Shown: positions 31,572 through 40,334 of the stretch, piece after piece | How the letters are laid out: each line of letters starts with the position of its first letter | Numbering within the stretch: the first letter of the stretch is position 1 | Notes under the pieces: generated by a model | Database searches by the model: none | The model's input: the letters and a program-made list of their open reading frames with translations, nothing else | Told to the model about the DNA's origin: nothing | DNA from: a candidate division TM6 bacterium GW2011_GWF2_30_66 | GTDB lineage: Bacteria; Babelota; Babeliae; Babelales; Vermiphilaceae | Length of the DNA: 43,303 nucleotides | NCBI GenBank assembly: GCA_000989195.1 | Contig: LBOA01000002.1 | Span: 1-43,303, forward strand | Direction: 5' to 3' | Made by a program: the position numbers and the translations under genes

Positions 31572-33782
31572 ATGAAGAAAATTAAAAAACTAAATAAATA
31601 TATAATAAGTTTACTTATATTTATAACTATTTTTATTATAATCTCTGGAGCTGTATTTATTATCACAAAATTAAACAAAAAAGAAACTTACAAATTTAAA
31701 ACAATAGAAAGCCTAGAAAAATATGTAAAATTTTATCCAGAAAATTATGAAATAGAAAACAAAGACTGGAATGACCCAATGTTTTCAAATTTTTATAAAA
31801 AAACACTAAATCAATCTAGCTTTAAGAAATTTTTAACTAAATTAAATATAAAAAAATATCCTCTATTTAATATTCAAGAATTTCAAAATTTATTAGAAAA
31901 ATTAACCAAAAATAAATTAGAAAAAAATTTAAATAAAATAATAAAATTAAATACCGAAGACAAATGCATAGTATTTGGAGATCTACACGCAGCTATACAC
32001 TCACTTGTACGAGATCTAAAAGAGCTAGAAAAACAAAAAATAATAAATAATAATTTAGAAATAATCGCACCAAATACATATATTATTTTTTTAGGTGACG
32101 CCATAAACAGAGCCCCATATTCACTGGAAGTTCTTAATATTATACTTTTACTTATAGAAAAAAACCCAGAAAAAGTAATCTATTTACGTGGAAATCACGA
32201 AAAAAAAAGCTACTGGCAAAACTTTAACTTAAGAAGACAAATAAAGATTGTATTCCCACAATATGCACAAATAAATCAAGAAAACACATTATTTGATAAA
32301 ATAGACAATTTTTTCAAAACCCTTCCAGATTCGCTTACAATAAAAGTTAATGGCTCAGACAAAGACAAAATAATTCTAGGAAATGAAGAAAAAAAGAATC
32401 TTTATGGCGACAATAATTATACGAAATTTATGATTATTGGAGAAAAAAAATTTGAAACTACAAAAGAAACTAATGGCCTGGAATTCATAGGCTATGATAA
32501 TGGAATCGCTAAATGGTCAACAATATCATGTAATAATGTTACATATCAAAAATATTTTAATTTTAACAAAGATGCATTTTTAGAACTTTTTATTGGGCAA
32601 TCAGCTTCAAAAAGTGTTATAAAGCTAAATTTTAGAAATAATAATAATAATAATAATAATAATAATTTATATGAACAAATTTTTTATGACCCTATATTTG
32701 GCGAAAAACTTAAAAATAAAAATAATACCAACACTAAAAATATTTATAATATTGGTTCAACAATGTATTTAACAGGCATAACAGCCGCTATAGGCAACGA
32801 AAATAAACTTGGCCTCGAAACTGCGTTATATTTTAATAATACAAGTAACAAAAATAATCTTATAAAATTAACAATACTAGACGACGAATATCTCACAAAT
32901 TTATCAATTCTAAATATTAATAAACTTTTAAATAAATATTTTATAAACACTATAGTAATGCCAACAGGAACACCAACATTGCTTTCTTATTTAGATTTAA
33001 TAAAAACAGGAGCCGTTTCTGTTTTCTTCCCATACTCTGGAGCATCTCAAATAAGAAAAAAAGAATTAAGCAATATAATTAATTTTAGGGCAAGCTATAA
33101 TAAAGAAATAATTAGCATGATAAGATATTTAACAAAAACATACGGAATTAAGAAATTCGCATTTTTTTACACCTCAGATTCGTATGGAACCCCAATAGCA
33201 AAAGACGCCCAAGAAGAATTAAAAAAACTTGGAATAAATGACTGGCTTGATCTGCCACATACAAGAATAAACCCAGATTTTATAGGCATTACTAAAAAAA
33301 TAAAAGCTTATAAACCTGATGCAATTGCATGCATATCGGTACAATTTTTGTCAGAAGAATTAATAAATAACCTTTCACCAGAGTTTTTTTCAAACTCAAT
33401 ACTGTTTAGTATGTCAGCAATGAATGGCGAATCATTTGAACGATTTTTATCTACAAGAGGAATAAAACAGGTGCTAAGCTCCGTTGTACCTGACCCATTT
33501 AGCAGTGACCTGCAAATAGCAAAAGAGTTTCGTGAAAACATGAAATTAAGAGGTCTTAGACTAAGTTTAAATTCATTTGAGGGCTATATAGCCGGATCTT
33601 TAATTTCAGAGGCAATAAACAACACAAATCCACCAATTACAAAAGAAAAAATAATGCAATATTTCGAAAAATTAAATAATTATAATTTTAAAGGCCTTGA
33701 ATTAACGTTTAATCCAGAAACACGAGATTTATCTCAGCCAGTTTGGATAAGAACATTAAAAAATAAATGGATAAAATATTAA
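31572..33782 (+). CDS. Membrane-anchored PPP-like phosphatase domain fused to a periplasmic binding protein domain, copy 4
   Basis: The 736-residue product has an N-terminal membrane segment (about 11-32) and the conserved module (KDWNDPMF, FYKKTL). Like copy 2 it keeps GDLH (136-139), GDAINRAPYSLE (175-186) and GNHE (207-210). Like copy 2 it lacks the downstream His (LGNEE) and has GE at the later His position. The phosphatase-like domain is separated from the binding-protein domain by a linker with ten consecutive Asn encoded by a triplet repeat. The binding-protein domain (YNIGSTMYLTGIT, FAFFYTSDSYGTP, GYIAGSLISEAIN) has fewer conserved residues, for example IRKKEL. It is the last gene of the array, before a terminator. 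Confidence 0.75.
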   Translation: MKKIKKLNKYIISLLIFITIFIIISGAVFIITKLNKKETYKFKTIESLEKYVKFYPENYEIENKDWNDPMFSNFYKKTLNQSSFKKFLTKLNIKKYPLFNIQEFQNLLEKLTKNKLEKNLNKIIKLNTEDKCIVFGDLHAAIHSLVRDLKELEKQKIINNNLEIIAPNTYIIFLGDAINRAPYSLEVLNIILLLIEKNPEKVIYLRGNHEKKSYWQNFNLRRQIKIVFPQYAQINQENTLFDKIDNFFKTLPDSLTIKVNGSDKDKIILGNEEKKNLYGDNNYTKFMIIGEKKFETTKETNGLEFIGYDNGIAKWSTISCNNVTYQKYFNFNKDAFLELFIGQSASKSVIKLNFRNNNNNNNNNNLYEQIFYDPIFGEKLKNKNNTNTKNIYNIGSTMYLTGITAAIGNENKLGLETALYFNNTSNKNNLIKLTILDDEYLTNLSILNINKLLNKYFINTIVMPTGTPTLLSYLDLIKTGAVSVFFPYSGASQIRKKELSNIINFRASYNKEIISMIRYLTKTYGIKKFAFFYTSDSYGTPIAKDAQEELKKLGINDWLDLPHTRINPDFIGITKKIKAYKPDAIACISVQFLSEELINNLSPEFFSNSILFSMSAMNGESFERFLSTRGIKQVLSSVVPDPFSSDLQIAKEFRENMKLRGLRLSLNSFEGYIAGSLISEAINNTNPPITKEKIMQYFEKLNNYNFKGLELTFNPETRDLSQPVWIRTLKNKWIKY
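32637..32666 (+). repeat. (AAT)10 microsatellite inside sensor copy 4
   Basis: Ten uninterrupted AAT triplets encode ten Asn residues in the linker between the phosphatase-like and binding-protein domains. Changes by whole triplets would keep the frame and alter linker length; slippage is likely. Confidence 0.95.
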
Positions 33783-33807
33783 AATTTAATTTTTTTTAAA
33801 TTTTAAA

Positions 33808-33840
33808 TAAAAAAACCCCGGGAATTTAACATCCTGGGGT
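33808..33840 (-). terminator. Terminator between the sensor array and rpsT
   Basis: On the minus strand ACCCCAGGA pairs with TCCCGGGGT (one mismatch), a loop of seven bases, followed by a run of Ts (the A-run at 33808-33815 on the plus strand). It ends the rpmB-rpsT transcript and, because the stem also stands on the plus strand, may help end the array, though its T-run there is poor. Confidence 0.75.
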
Positions 33841-33882
33841 CTCTTTATTTAAAACTATTTTACCAAAATTATTTTGGCAAAC

Positions 33883-34155
33883 TTACTTATTATAAGTTTC
33901 AGCAACTTTTTTAGTCAATCTACTTATTTTTCTAGATGCAGTATTGGCATGCAAAACACCTTTACCTTTTGCTTTTGCCATTTGAGATTCTGCAGACTTA
34001 AGAAGCTCTAATGTTTGATCTTGAGGTGCCTTACTTGCTAAAGCTTCTATAACTTTTTTTATAGCAGTTTTAATTGCTGTTTTTCTATTAAGATTTTTTA
34101 ATCTCTTAACTTCTGTTTGCTTTGCTCTCTTTTTTGCTGATGCAATATTTGCCAT
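33883..34155 (-). CDS. rpsT: 30S ribosomal protein S20
   Basis: S20 is a helical protein that binds 16S rRNA at the base of the small subunit. The 90-residue sequence starts MANIASAKKRAKQ and shows the family's basic helices (RLKNLNRKTAIKTAIKKV) and the closing motif GVLHANTASRKISRLTKKV. The length is typical. Its ATG is one base after the rpmB stop, so translation is probably coupled. It is read toward the sensor array, with a terminator between. Confidence 0.97.
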   Translation of the reverse strand: MANIASAKKRAKQTEVKRLKNLNRKTAIKTAIKKVIEALASKAPQDQTLELLKSAESQMAKAKGKGVLHANTASRKISRLTKKVAETYNK

Positions 34156-34156
34156 T

Positions 34157-34360
34157 TTATAGTACCTTCTTTACTTTTCCAGCCTTCACACACTTTGTAC
34201 AAACACAAGCATGTTGGACTTTACCTTTTGAATCACCTACCAACACAAAGTGCATTTTGTGTACGTTTGGGTACAACCAGCGCCCTGTTTTATTATTTGC
34301 GTGAGAAACATTATTCGCCGTAACCGGCCTTTTATCACAAACTGCACAAATTCTAGCCAT
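34157..34360 (-). CDS. rpmB: 50S ribosomal protein L28
   Basis: L28 is a large-subunit protein. The 67-residue sequence has MARICAVCDKRPVTANNVSHANNKTGRWLYPNV, with the family's N-terminal CxxC, and a second CxxC in the tail (CTKC). This is the zinc-binding form of L28. The sequence VGDSKGKVQHACVCTKCVKAGKVKKVL closes the protein. It forms a pair with rpsT (one-base gap). The ribosome site is GAGG, and no closer upstream promoter was recognised. Confidence 0.96.
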   Translation of the reverse strand: MARICAVCDKRPVTANNVSHANNKTGRWLYPNVHKMHFVLVGDSKGKVQHACVCTKCVKAGKVKKVL

Positions 34361-34488
34361 TAATTTTCAACCTCTGTTAACATACTACTAAAATATTATC
34401 AAAAAAACCTGTCATATGCCCCGAAAAAGAGCCTTATTTTATATAGTTTATTCTACTTTAAAACTATATATTTTGCAAATTTTTAATC

Positions 34489-36309
34489 TTAAAATTTATG
34501 CTCTATTCTAGGCTCAACACCCAAAAGCTCATAAACTTCACCAGCAAACATTGTCTCTCGCGCCAAAAGAGCCTCTGCAAGTTTATCTAATTTATCTCTA
34601 TTTTGCTGTAAAATATCCTTTGCCCTATTATAACTTTCATCTAATATCTTATTAACCTGCTCGTCTATCTTTTCTGCAGTTTTTTGAGAATATGCAAAAT
34701 CAGCATCCCCCTGTCTATAAACAGCTATGCCCAAGTCTGACATACCATAATAACAAACCATATCCCTAGCCATATCTGTAGCCACTTTAAAATCAGAATA
34801 CGCTCCAGTTGTAATTTTATTAAAAACCAAATCTTCTGCTGCGCGTCCGCCAAGAGCTATCGCTATAGATGCCAACATTTCTTTTTTTGATAAAGTATGC
34901 TTATCTCTCTCTGGCAAAGAATGCGAAACTCCAAGCGCTCTTCCTCTAGGAATTATCGTAACTTTATGCAACGGATCAGCCTCTTGAGGAAGCATTACTC
35001 TAATTAAAGAATGTCCAGATTCATGATAAGAAGTAATCTTCAAATCTTGAGGAGTTTGAACCATAGTTTTAATTTCTTTTCCAAGAAGAATCTTGTCACT
35101 TGCCTCTTCAAAATCTTTTACCGTTACAGTTTTTTGATTTGTTTTCGACGCATTAATCGCAGCTTCATTAATCAAATTAGCCAGATCTGCACCAGAAAAT
35201 CCTGGAGTTCCCCTTGCAATTTTTGCTAGATCAACTGCCATATCAATTTTTACATTTTTTGCATGAACATTTAATATCTGTTCACGACTTACCAAATCCG
35301 GATAAGGCACATGAACCCTTCTATCAAATCTACCAGGTCTAAGCAAAGCCTTATCGAGCACGTCTGGTCTATTTGTAGCAGCTAAAACAATTACAGACTC
35401 TGATGTAGTCTGAAAGCCGTCCATCTCTGTAAGAAGTTGATTTAAAGTTTGTTCACGCTCATCGTGACCTCCGCCCAGACCGCTTCCACGAGTACGACCT
35501 ACTGCATCAATTTCATCTATAAAAATAATACTTGGAGCATTTTTTCTTGCCTGAGCAAAAAGATCTCTTACCCTAGATGCACCAACTCCAACAAAAACTT
35601 CTATAAAATCCGAGCCGCTTATGCTAAAAAATGGACAGTTTGCTTCACCTGCAACGGCTTTTGCCAATAAAGTCTTACCATTTCCGGGTTCACCAATAAG
35701 CAAAACGCCTCTTGTAATTTTTGCACCCAAACGCTTAAATTTTTCTGGACTTTTTAGAAAATCAACAACGTCCTTTAAATCTTCTTTAGCCTCTGCAGCG
35801 CCAGCTACAGAATCGAAATTTTCTTTAATTGTCGTTGGCATAAATAACTTATGTCTACTTTTACCCATAGAAAAAACATTATTTCCGCCACCAGATCCAC
35901 TTTGACCACCCTTTGCCTGCTTAAAAATATACCAAATAAAGCCCAAGGTAGCCAAAAATGACAAGAATGACAGTAAATACCATATACTAAATCCGCCAGA
36001 CTGGTTAGTTACTTCAAAATCAACATCATGTTCTTTTAAAATATCCCAGTTTTTTGGATTATAAGCTATAACTGTTTCAAACTTAGAGTCGTCTTTTAGT
36101 TCACCATAAACATCTTGACCGGAAATTTTAACTTTTTTTACTTGCCCACGCTCAACCATTTTTAAGAACGTAGAATAGTTAACTTTCTTAACACCCCTTG
36201 AAATATCATCAAGAGTTGCCAATAACGCAAATATTACAAATACAATTGCGACAATAATAAAGCCTTTGGGACCTTTAAAAAGGTTTTTTCCCCCTATTTT
36301 TCTTTTCAT
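34489..36309 (-). CDS. ftsH: ATP-dependent zinc metalloprotease FtsH
   Basis: FtsH is the membrane-bound AAA+ protease that degrades misfolded and regulatory membrane proteins. The 606-residue protein has two membrane helices (about 16-34 and 107-129) flanking a small periplasmic domain. It then has Walker A GEPGNGKT (206-213), the pore FVGVG (239-243), Walker B IIFIDEID (261-268) and the second region of homology ATNRPDVLDKALLRPGRFDR. The zinc site HESGH (429-433) is the usual HEAGH with Ala to Ser; both His and Glu are retained. Helix and motif order are standard. It lies between tolB and rpmB on the minus strand. The gap upstream (36310-36544) holds no recognisable gene. Confidence 0.97.
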   Translation of the reverse strand: MKRKIGGKNLFKGPKGFIIVAIVFVIFALLATLDDISRGVKKVNYSTFLKMVERGQVKKVKISGQDVYGELKDDSKFETVIAYNPKNWDILKEHDVDFEVTNQSGGFSIWYLLSFLSFLATLGFIWYIFKQAKGGQSGSGGGNNVFSMGKSRHKLFMPTTIKENFDSVAGAAEAKEDLKDVVDFLKSPEKFKRLGAKITRGVLLIGEPGNGKTLLAKAVAGEANCPFFSISGSDFIEVFVGVGASRVRDLFAQARKNAPSIIFIDEIDAVGRTRGSGLGGGHDEREQTLNQLLTEMDGFQTTSESVIVLAATNRPDVLDKALLRPGRFDRRVHVPYPDLVSREQILNVHAKNVKIDMAVDLAKIARGTPGFSGADLANLINEAAINASKTNQKTVTVKDFEEASDKILLGKEIKTMVQTPQDLKITSYHESGHSLIRVMLPQEADPLHKVTIIPRGRALGVSHSLPERDKHTLSKKEMLASIAIALGGRAAEDLVFNKITTGAYSDFKVATDMARDMVCYYGMSDLGIAVYRQGDADFAYSQKTAEKIDEQVNKILDESYNRAKDILQQNRDKLDKLAEALLARETMFAGEVYELLGVEPRIEHKF

Positions 36310-36544
36310 ATCTAATATTACCTATATTTAAGATTTTAAAATATAAAACACCCCCAAATATTTAGGGCCCATTTTTAGTGCCATACATACAATAATTATA
36401 GCGTATATTTAGAAAATATGCAAACATGCAATTTATATAAACTCACATAAAATTACTAATAATCTACGTTTTAACAAATACTGCAAATCTATTTACTTTA
36501 TCAATAGGGCTTTATATAAAACAAATACAAATTTTTATTGAAAA

Positions 36545-37936
36545 TCAAGCCACTACAGGTATACTCTCATAGACCGGCGACCAAAATGGATAATAGCAGC
36601 TATCTTTAGGCTTAGTTATAAAAATCATTCGCCCTGTGAGCAAGTTTTGCACAGCTAGTCTACTTTTATTATTTGTCTCAACAGAAAATAATAAATAATT
36701 GCCACATGGAGACCATGAACACTCTTCTTTATTTCCCGCCCCAAAAGAAACCTGTTTATGAGACTTATTTACAGGATTATAAACAAAAATTTGCATGAGA
36801 CCATTTACCATTTTAGAATAGGCCAAAAGATTTTTCTTATTATTAAACACAGTTGCAACATAAAAACCGTCTTTTGTTATGAATTCTGGCTTATAAGTAG
36901 AATTATCCATTTTTGACAAATCATACCTACAAATTTGCGGAAATTTTGAGCAAGCATCTGAACAAAAATACAAAGTCTTGCCATTATCTGCAAACGTAGG
37001 CGCAATATTATTACCAGAATTTGTAATTTTTTTTAACTTTCCATCATAAAAATAAACATTACATAATCCATTACCCTTTGAGGCACAATACGCAAATCTT
37101 TTACCATCAGGTGAAAAAGTAGACAGTATATTTAAGCCATTAAAATTAGACGCCACCTGTCTTTTTTTATGCATATCAACAACCATCAATCTAACATTCC
37201 TGTTTGTATGCTCAGAATAAAAAACCAATGGATTTTTTGGATCATTGTTCCAACGTGGCGCCACATCCACCACTGTTGGATCTCCAACCAAAAGTTGTTC
37301 ATTCTGTCCGTTATAATCTGCAACATAAATATGTTTACAGTCTCTTTTCTTACTCTTGTTAACTTTTTTTGAATAAACAATTTTTGTGGAAAAAAAACCA
37401 CTCTCACCCGTTAAACTTGGCCAAATTGCATCTGATAAATTATGAGCCCAACATCTTAAATCATTACCCTTTACCGCGTACTTTTCCCCTTTTACCATTT
37501 GAGCATATTCAAGGTCGTATAGGCGCCATGCAAAACTTTTATCGTCTTCTGCATTCAAAAATATTCCTAGCGAGCAATCCGGAGTAAAATATTTAACTAT
37601 ATCTTCTTTCTTATTTAATAAGCTACTACTGTGACATATCTGCACATCAAACTGCCCACTAAATTCCAAATTATTTTTTATAACTTTTAATAAATCATCA
37701 AGCTTTCTGCTATTTTTACCAACAAAAACTAGTTTTACTTTTAATTTATCATGCTTCTCTGCTTTAACTTTAAAATCTAAATTTCCAACTTCTAATCCCC
37801 CAGAGCTGTCCAATCGTTTATTATTCAATAAAATATTGCCAGAATCATCTGCAAATGACACATTATAAAAAGAAAGTATATAAATTAAAACAAAGAATTT
37901 ATTTATAATATTCTTTGTTTTTGTCATATTATTCAT
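36545..37936 (-). CDS. tolB: TolB-like periplasmic beta-propeller protein
   Basis: TolB is the periplasmic component of the Tol system that links the inner-membrane motor to the outer membrane. The 463-residue product has a signal peptide (about 1-29) and a TolB N-terminal domain (LKVKLVFVGKNSRKLDDLLKVI). The IGIFLNAEDD-like segment is followed by WAHNLSDAIWPSLTGESGFFSTKIVYSKK. The C-terminal part has propeller repeats with WD40-like PD40 motifs (APRWNND, LSTFSPDGKRFAYCAS, APTFADNGKTLYFCSD, CSWSPCGNYLLFS). The order of the surrounding genes supports the call. The pal gene that usually follows is absent; ftsH follows instead. Confidence 0.88.
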   Translation of the reverse strand: MNNMTKTKNIINKFFVLIYILSFYNVSFADDSGNILLNNKRLDSSGGLEVGNLDFKVKAEKHDKLKVKLVFVGKNSRKLDDLLKVIKNNLEFSGQFDVQICHSSSLLNKKEDIVKYFTPDCSLGIFLNAEDDKSFAWRLYDLEYAQMVKGEKYAVKGNDLRCWAHNLSDAIWPSLTGESGFFSTKIVYSKKVNKSKKRDCKHIYVADYNGQNEQLLVGDPTVVDVAPRWNNDPKNPLVFYSEHTNRNVRLMVVDMHKKRQVASNFNGLNILSTFSPDGKRFAYCASKGNGLCNVYFYDGKLKKITNSGNNIAPTFADNGKTLYFCSDACSKFPQICRYDLSKMDNSTYKPEFITKDGFYVATVFNNKKNLLAYSKMVNGLMQIFVYNPVNKSHKQVSFGAGNKEECSWSPCGNYLLFSVETNNKSRLAVQNLLTGRMIFITKPKDSCYYPFWSPVYESIPVVA

Positions 37937-37989
37937 GCTTATTTTCCCTTAAGTTTCATTTAAATTTATTTATTTATAAATTATTAATT

Positions 37990-39114
37990 TTACTGATTAA
38001 AAACTATATTTATATCTTTTCCATACAAGCTACTTGGTAAAACCAATTTAGACGCTGCAACCCTAGCCGATATGTCGTACATTAAAACACCAGAAGATTT
38101 TACAACCAAAACTTGCGTTACTCGTCCGTCCCAGTCAATTAAAACATTTACAGCGCAAGAAAGATCCTTTGACAATCCTTCTGGCGGCCTCCAATATTTG
38201 GCAACTTCTCTTTCAACTTCATACTGTATTTTTAAAATCTCAACCTCATGCTGCCCTATATAAACCGTCTCTTGATCATTAAATTCCGAAGACCCTGACT
38301 GTTTTTCTTGAACATTTACCGTTAAGCCATCTGGAATATTAACTTTATTAATATTATTATCTTCTTCCGGTTCTGGCAAATTTATATATTCTTGCATTTT
38401 TTCAGCTTCTTTCTTTTCCTGTTCAATCTTTTGCGTTTCTTTTATTTTCTGTTCTTTTAATTTTTTTTCTTCAAGCTTTTTCTCTTCTATTTTCTTATCC
38501 AAAGCCTCTTTTATTTTTGTCTCTTTTAATTTTTTCTCAAGTATTTTTTTTGCATCTAATTTATTTTTCTCTTTAATTTCTTTCAGCTTCTTCTCTTGCG
38601 CAATTTTTTCTTGTTGCTGTTTTTTATCTTGCAACTTTTTTTCTAGAAGCTTTTTTTCTCTAGCTTTTTTTGCCTGCAATTTTTTAGCTTCAATAAGTTT
38701 TCTTTTTTTATTTTTTTGATCTTGTAATTTTTTTTCTGCTATTTTAGAACTTTGTTTTGCAACAAGTTTACTTTTATATTTTATATTTTTTTTAGCTTTT
38801 TGTTTATTTCGCTTATTTTCTGCTTTCACATTTTTTTTATTTTTTGCGTTACTTTTTTTAGAATTACACTTTTTACCAGAACAATTTTTTGTCCCCTTTG
38901 CTCTAACAGAAGCACCCGTCTCTATATTCATAAAAATTATAGGCGCGCCGCTATTCAATATAGATCTATTTATATCAATACTAAAAACAGACTTTTGCCC
39001 GCACACGAAAAAAAATAAAAAAAATAAAAACACATGCGAAAAAGCTGTAACGGCAAATAACTTTAGCCAGAAACCAAACTTTCTAGCCAATCGAGTCCAT
39101 AACGAATATAACAC
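37990..39114 (-). CDS. tolA: TolA/TonB-like periplasm-spanning protein
   Basis: The product spans the periplasm to transmit motor force. It has one N-terminal membrane segment (about residues 15-38, LKLFAVTAFSHVFLFFLFFFV) and a long Lys/Glu-rich coiled coil (about 85-250). The C-terminal TonB/TolA-type domain holds LSCAVNVLIDWDGRVTQVLVVKSSGVLMYD. At 374 aa with GTG at 39114 it starts inside the end of tolR. I chose this GTG because AAAGG lies eight bases upstream; the TTG at 39120 has the same site only two bases away. Whether it acts as TolA or TonB cannot be settled by eye; adjacency to tolB and tolQR favours TolA. Confidence 0.8.
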   Translation of the reverse strand: MLYSLWTRLARKFGFWLKLFAVTAFSHVFLFFLFFFVCGQKSVFSIDINRSILNSGAPIIFMNIETGASVRAKGTKNCSGKKCNSKKSNAKNKKNVKAENKRNKQKAKKNIKYKSKLVAKQSSKIAEKKLQDQKNKKRKLIEAKKLQAKKAREKKLLEKKLQDKKQQQEKIAQEKKLKEIKEKNKLDAKKILEKKLKETKIKEALDKKIEEKKLEEKKLKEQKIKETQKIEQEKKEAEKMQEYINLPEPEEDNNINKVNIPDGLTVNVQEKQSGSSEFNDQETVYIGQHEVEILKIQYEVEREVAKYWRPPEGLSKDLSCAVNVLIDWDGRVTQVLVVKSSGVLMYDISARVAASKLVLPSSLYGKDINIVFNQ

Positions 39115-39523
39115 TTTCAATGCCTTTTACATTTTTCAACTTATCAACAACTTTTATTACAAAACCATATTCAACCGCATTATGTGCCTCTACAAAAATA
39201 GACTTTTCAGCTACAGATTTACTTGACGCTGGTGTTGCAATATTTTTAACTGTATCTTCAAGTTGATCAACATTTTTCATTGGAATATTATTAAGAGATA
39301 TTTTTGAATCCTGATCTATAATAACTCTAATTTCTTTATTTAAAGTATCAGCTTCTTTCACTTTTCCTTTTGGCAACTGAACCTTAATAGAGCTTTGAAT
39401 CATTGGTGACGTTATCATGAAAATAACCAGAAGAGTTAAAGCTGTATCAATTAATGGCGTTAAAACAATCTCATTGCTCATACCTATTTCGCTTCTTCTG
39501 AGCCTTCTAAAATTTCTTTTCAT
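39083..39523 (-). CDS. tolR: TolR/ExbD-type motor protein
   Basis: TolR/ExbD is the proton-motor stator partner. The 146-residue protein has one N-terminal membrane segment with the signature LTPLIDTALTLLVIFMI; the Asp in PLID is the family's conserved membrane Asp that carries protons. A periplasmic domain (QLPKGKVKEADTL, IRVIIDQDSKISLN, then KVVDKLKNVKGIE) follows. The start has GGGG upstream. Its end overlaps tolA by about 32 bases, indicating tight translational coupling. It follows tolQ by 15 bases. Confidence 0.92.
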   Translation of the reverse strand: MKRNFRRLRRSEIGMSNEIVLTPLIDTALTLLVIFMITSPMIQSSIKVQLPKGKVKEADTLNKEIRVIIDQDSKISLNNIPMKNVDQLEDTVKNIATPASSKSVAEKSIFVEAHNAVEYGFVIKVVDKLKNVKGIESVIFVMDSIG

Positions 39524-39538
39524 ATTTGCACCCCGGCA

Positions 39539-40228
39539 TTATATAACATGCTTTTGTATTTTTAAAGTTAACTTATCAGCAATAGTTATAAACTGCTTAT
39601 CCATTTTCTTAATTTGAGAAACACAATAATTATACATTACAAGTGCTGGAATCGCGACAGCCAAGCCTGCCAATGTTGTTATTAATGCCTCTGCTATACC
39701 AGGAGCAACTGTAGCAATATCAGCAGATTGCTTTTCACTAATACTAATAAATGCGTGAATCAAACCCCAAACTGTACCAAAAAGACCTAATAATGGTGAT
39801 ATTGCAAATCCCGTAGATAGCACCAAAAAATAAGACTGTTCTTTATACAAAATATCTTCTATGCCTTGTTCCATTTGCTGACAAAACATATCAAAATCCC
39901 GCTCTGTTATACTAACTTTTCCAGACTCATCATCAACATTAATTATATTTTTTAAAAACGAGAAATTTTTTGAAAGAAAATAACCAGGCAACGTATCTTT
40001 ATTATTTGCCGCAACCGCTATTAGATCTTCCAAACTTCCAGCACCATTTAATTCTTTTATCACGCTATCTAACTGTTTTTTCTTAATTCTAAATAAAATT
40101 AATTTATAAAAAAATACCGTCCAACAAAGAATAGACAATAATAATAAGGTCAAAAGAATAAACTTACTTATCACATCTGACGAGGCCACTAAATGCCACA
40201 CTGAATTTCCCATAAAAAATTTAAACAT
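39539..40228 (-). CDS. tolQ: TolQ/ExbB-type motor protein
   Basis: This proton-channel subunit partners TolR. The 229-residue protein has three membrane segments: ILLTLLLLSILCWTVFFYKLILF near the N-terminus, and two after a cytoplasmic loop (LVLSTGFAISPLLGLFGTVWGLIHAF and ALITTLAGLAVAIPALVMYNY). The GLFGTVWG and GLAVAIPA signatures are the family's conserved pore motifs. The length fits. It heads the tolQ-tolR-tolA-tolB run and has 171 bases before it, up to the CCA enzyme gene. Specific TolQ rather than ExbB is based on the presence of tolB. Confidence 0.92.
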   Translation of the reverse strand: MFKFFMGNSVWHLVASSDVISKFILLTLLLLSILCWTVFFYKLILFRIKKKQLDSVIKELNGAGSLEDLIAVAANNKDTLPGYFLSKNFSFLKNIINVDDESGKVSITERDFDMFCQQMEQGIEDILYKEQSYFLVLSTGFAISPLLGLFGTVWGLIHAFISISEKQSADIATVAPGIAEALITTLAGLAVAIPALVMYNYCVSQIKKMDKQFITIADKLTLKIQKHVI

Positions 40229-40334
40229 TATCTTCCCTCTCTTGCCCTACTTAGCTTTAAAATAGTAGGATCATGCCAAAAAAATTTACTAATCTATTTA
40301 TAAAAGATTAACAGAAACTAAATATTTGCTCCAT

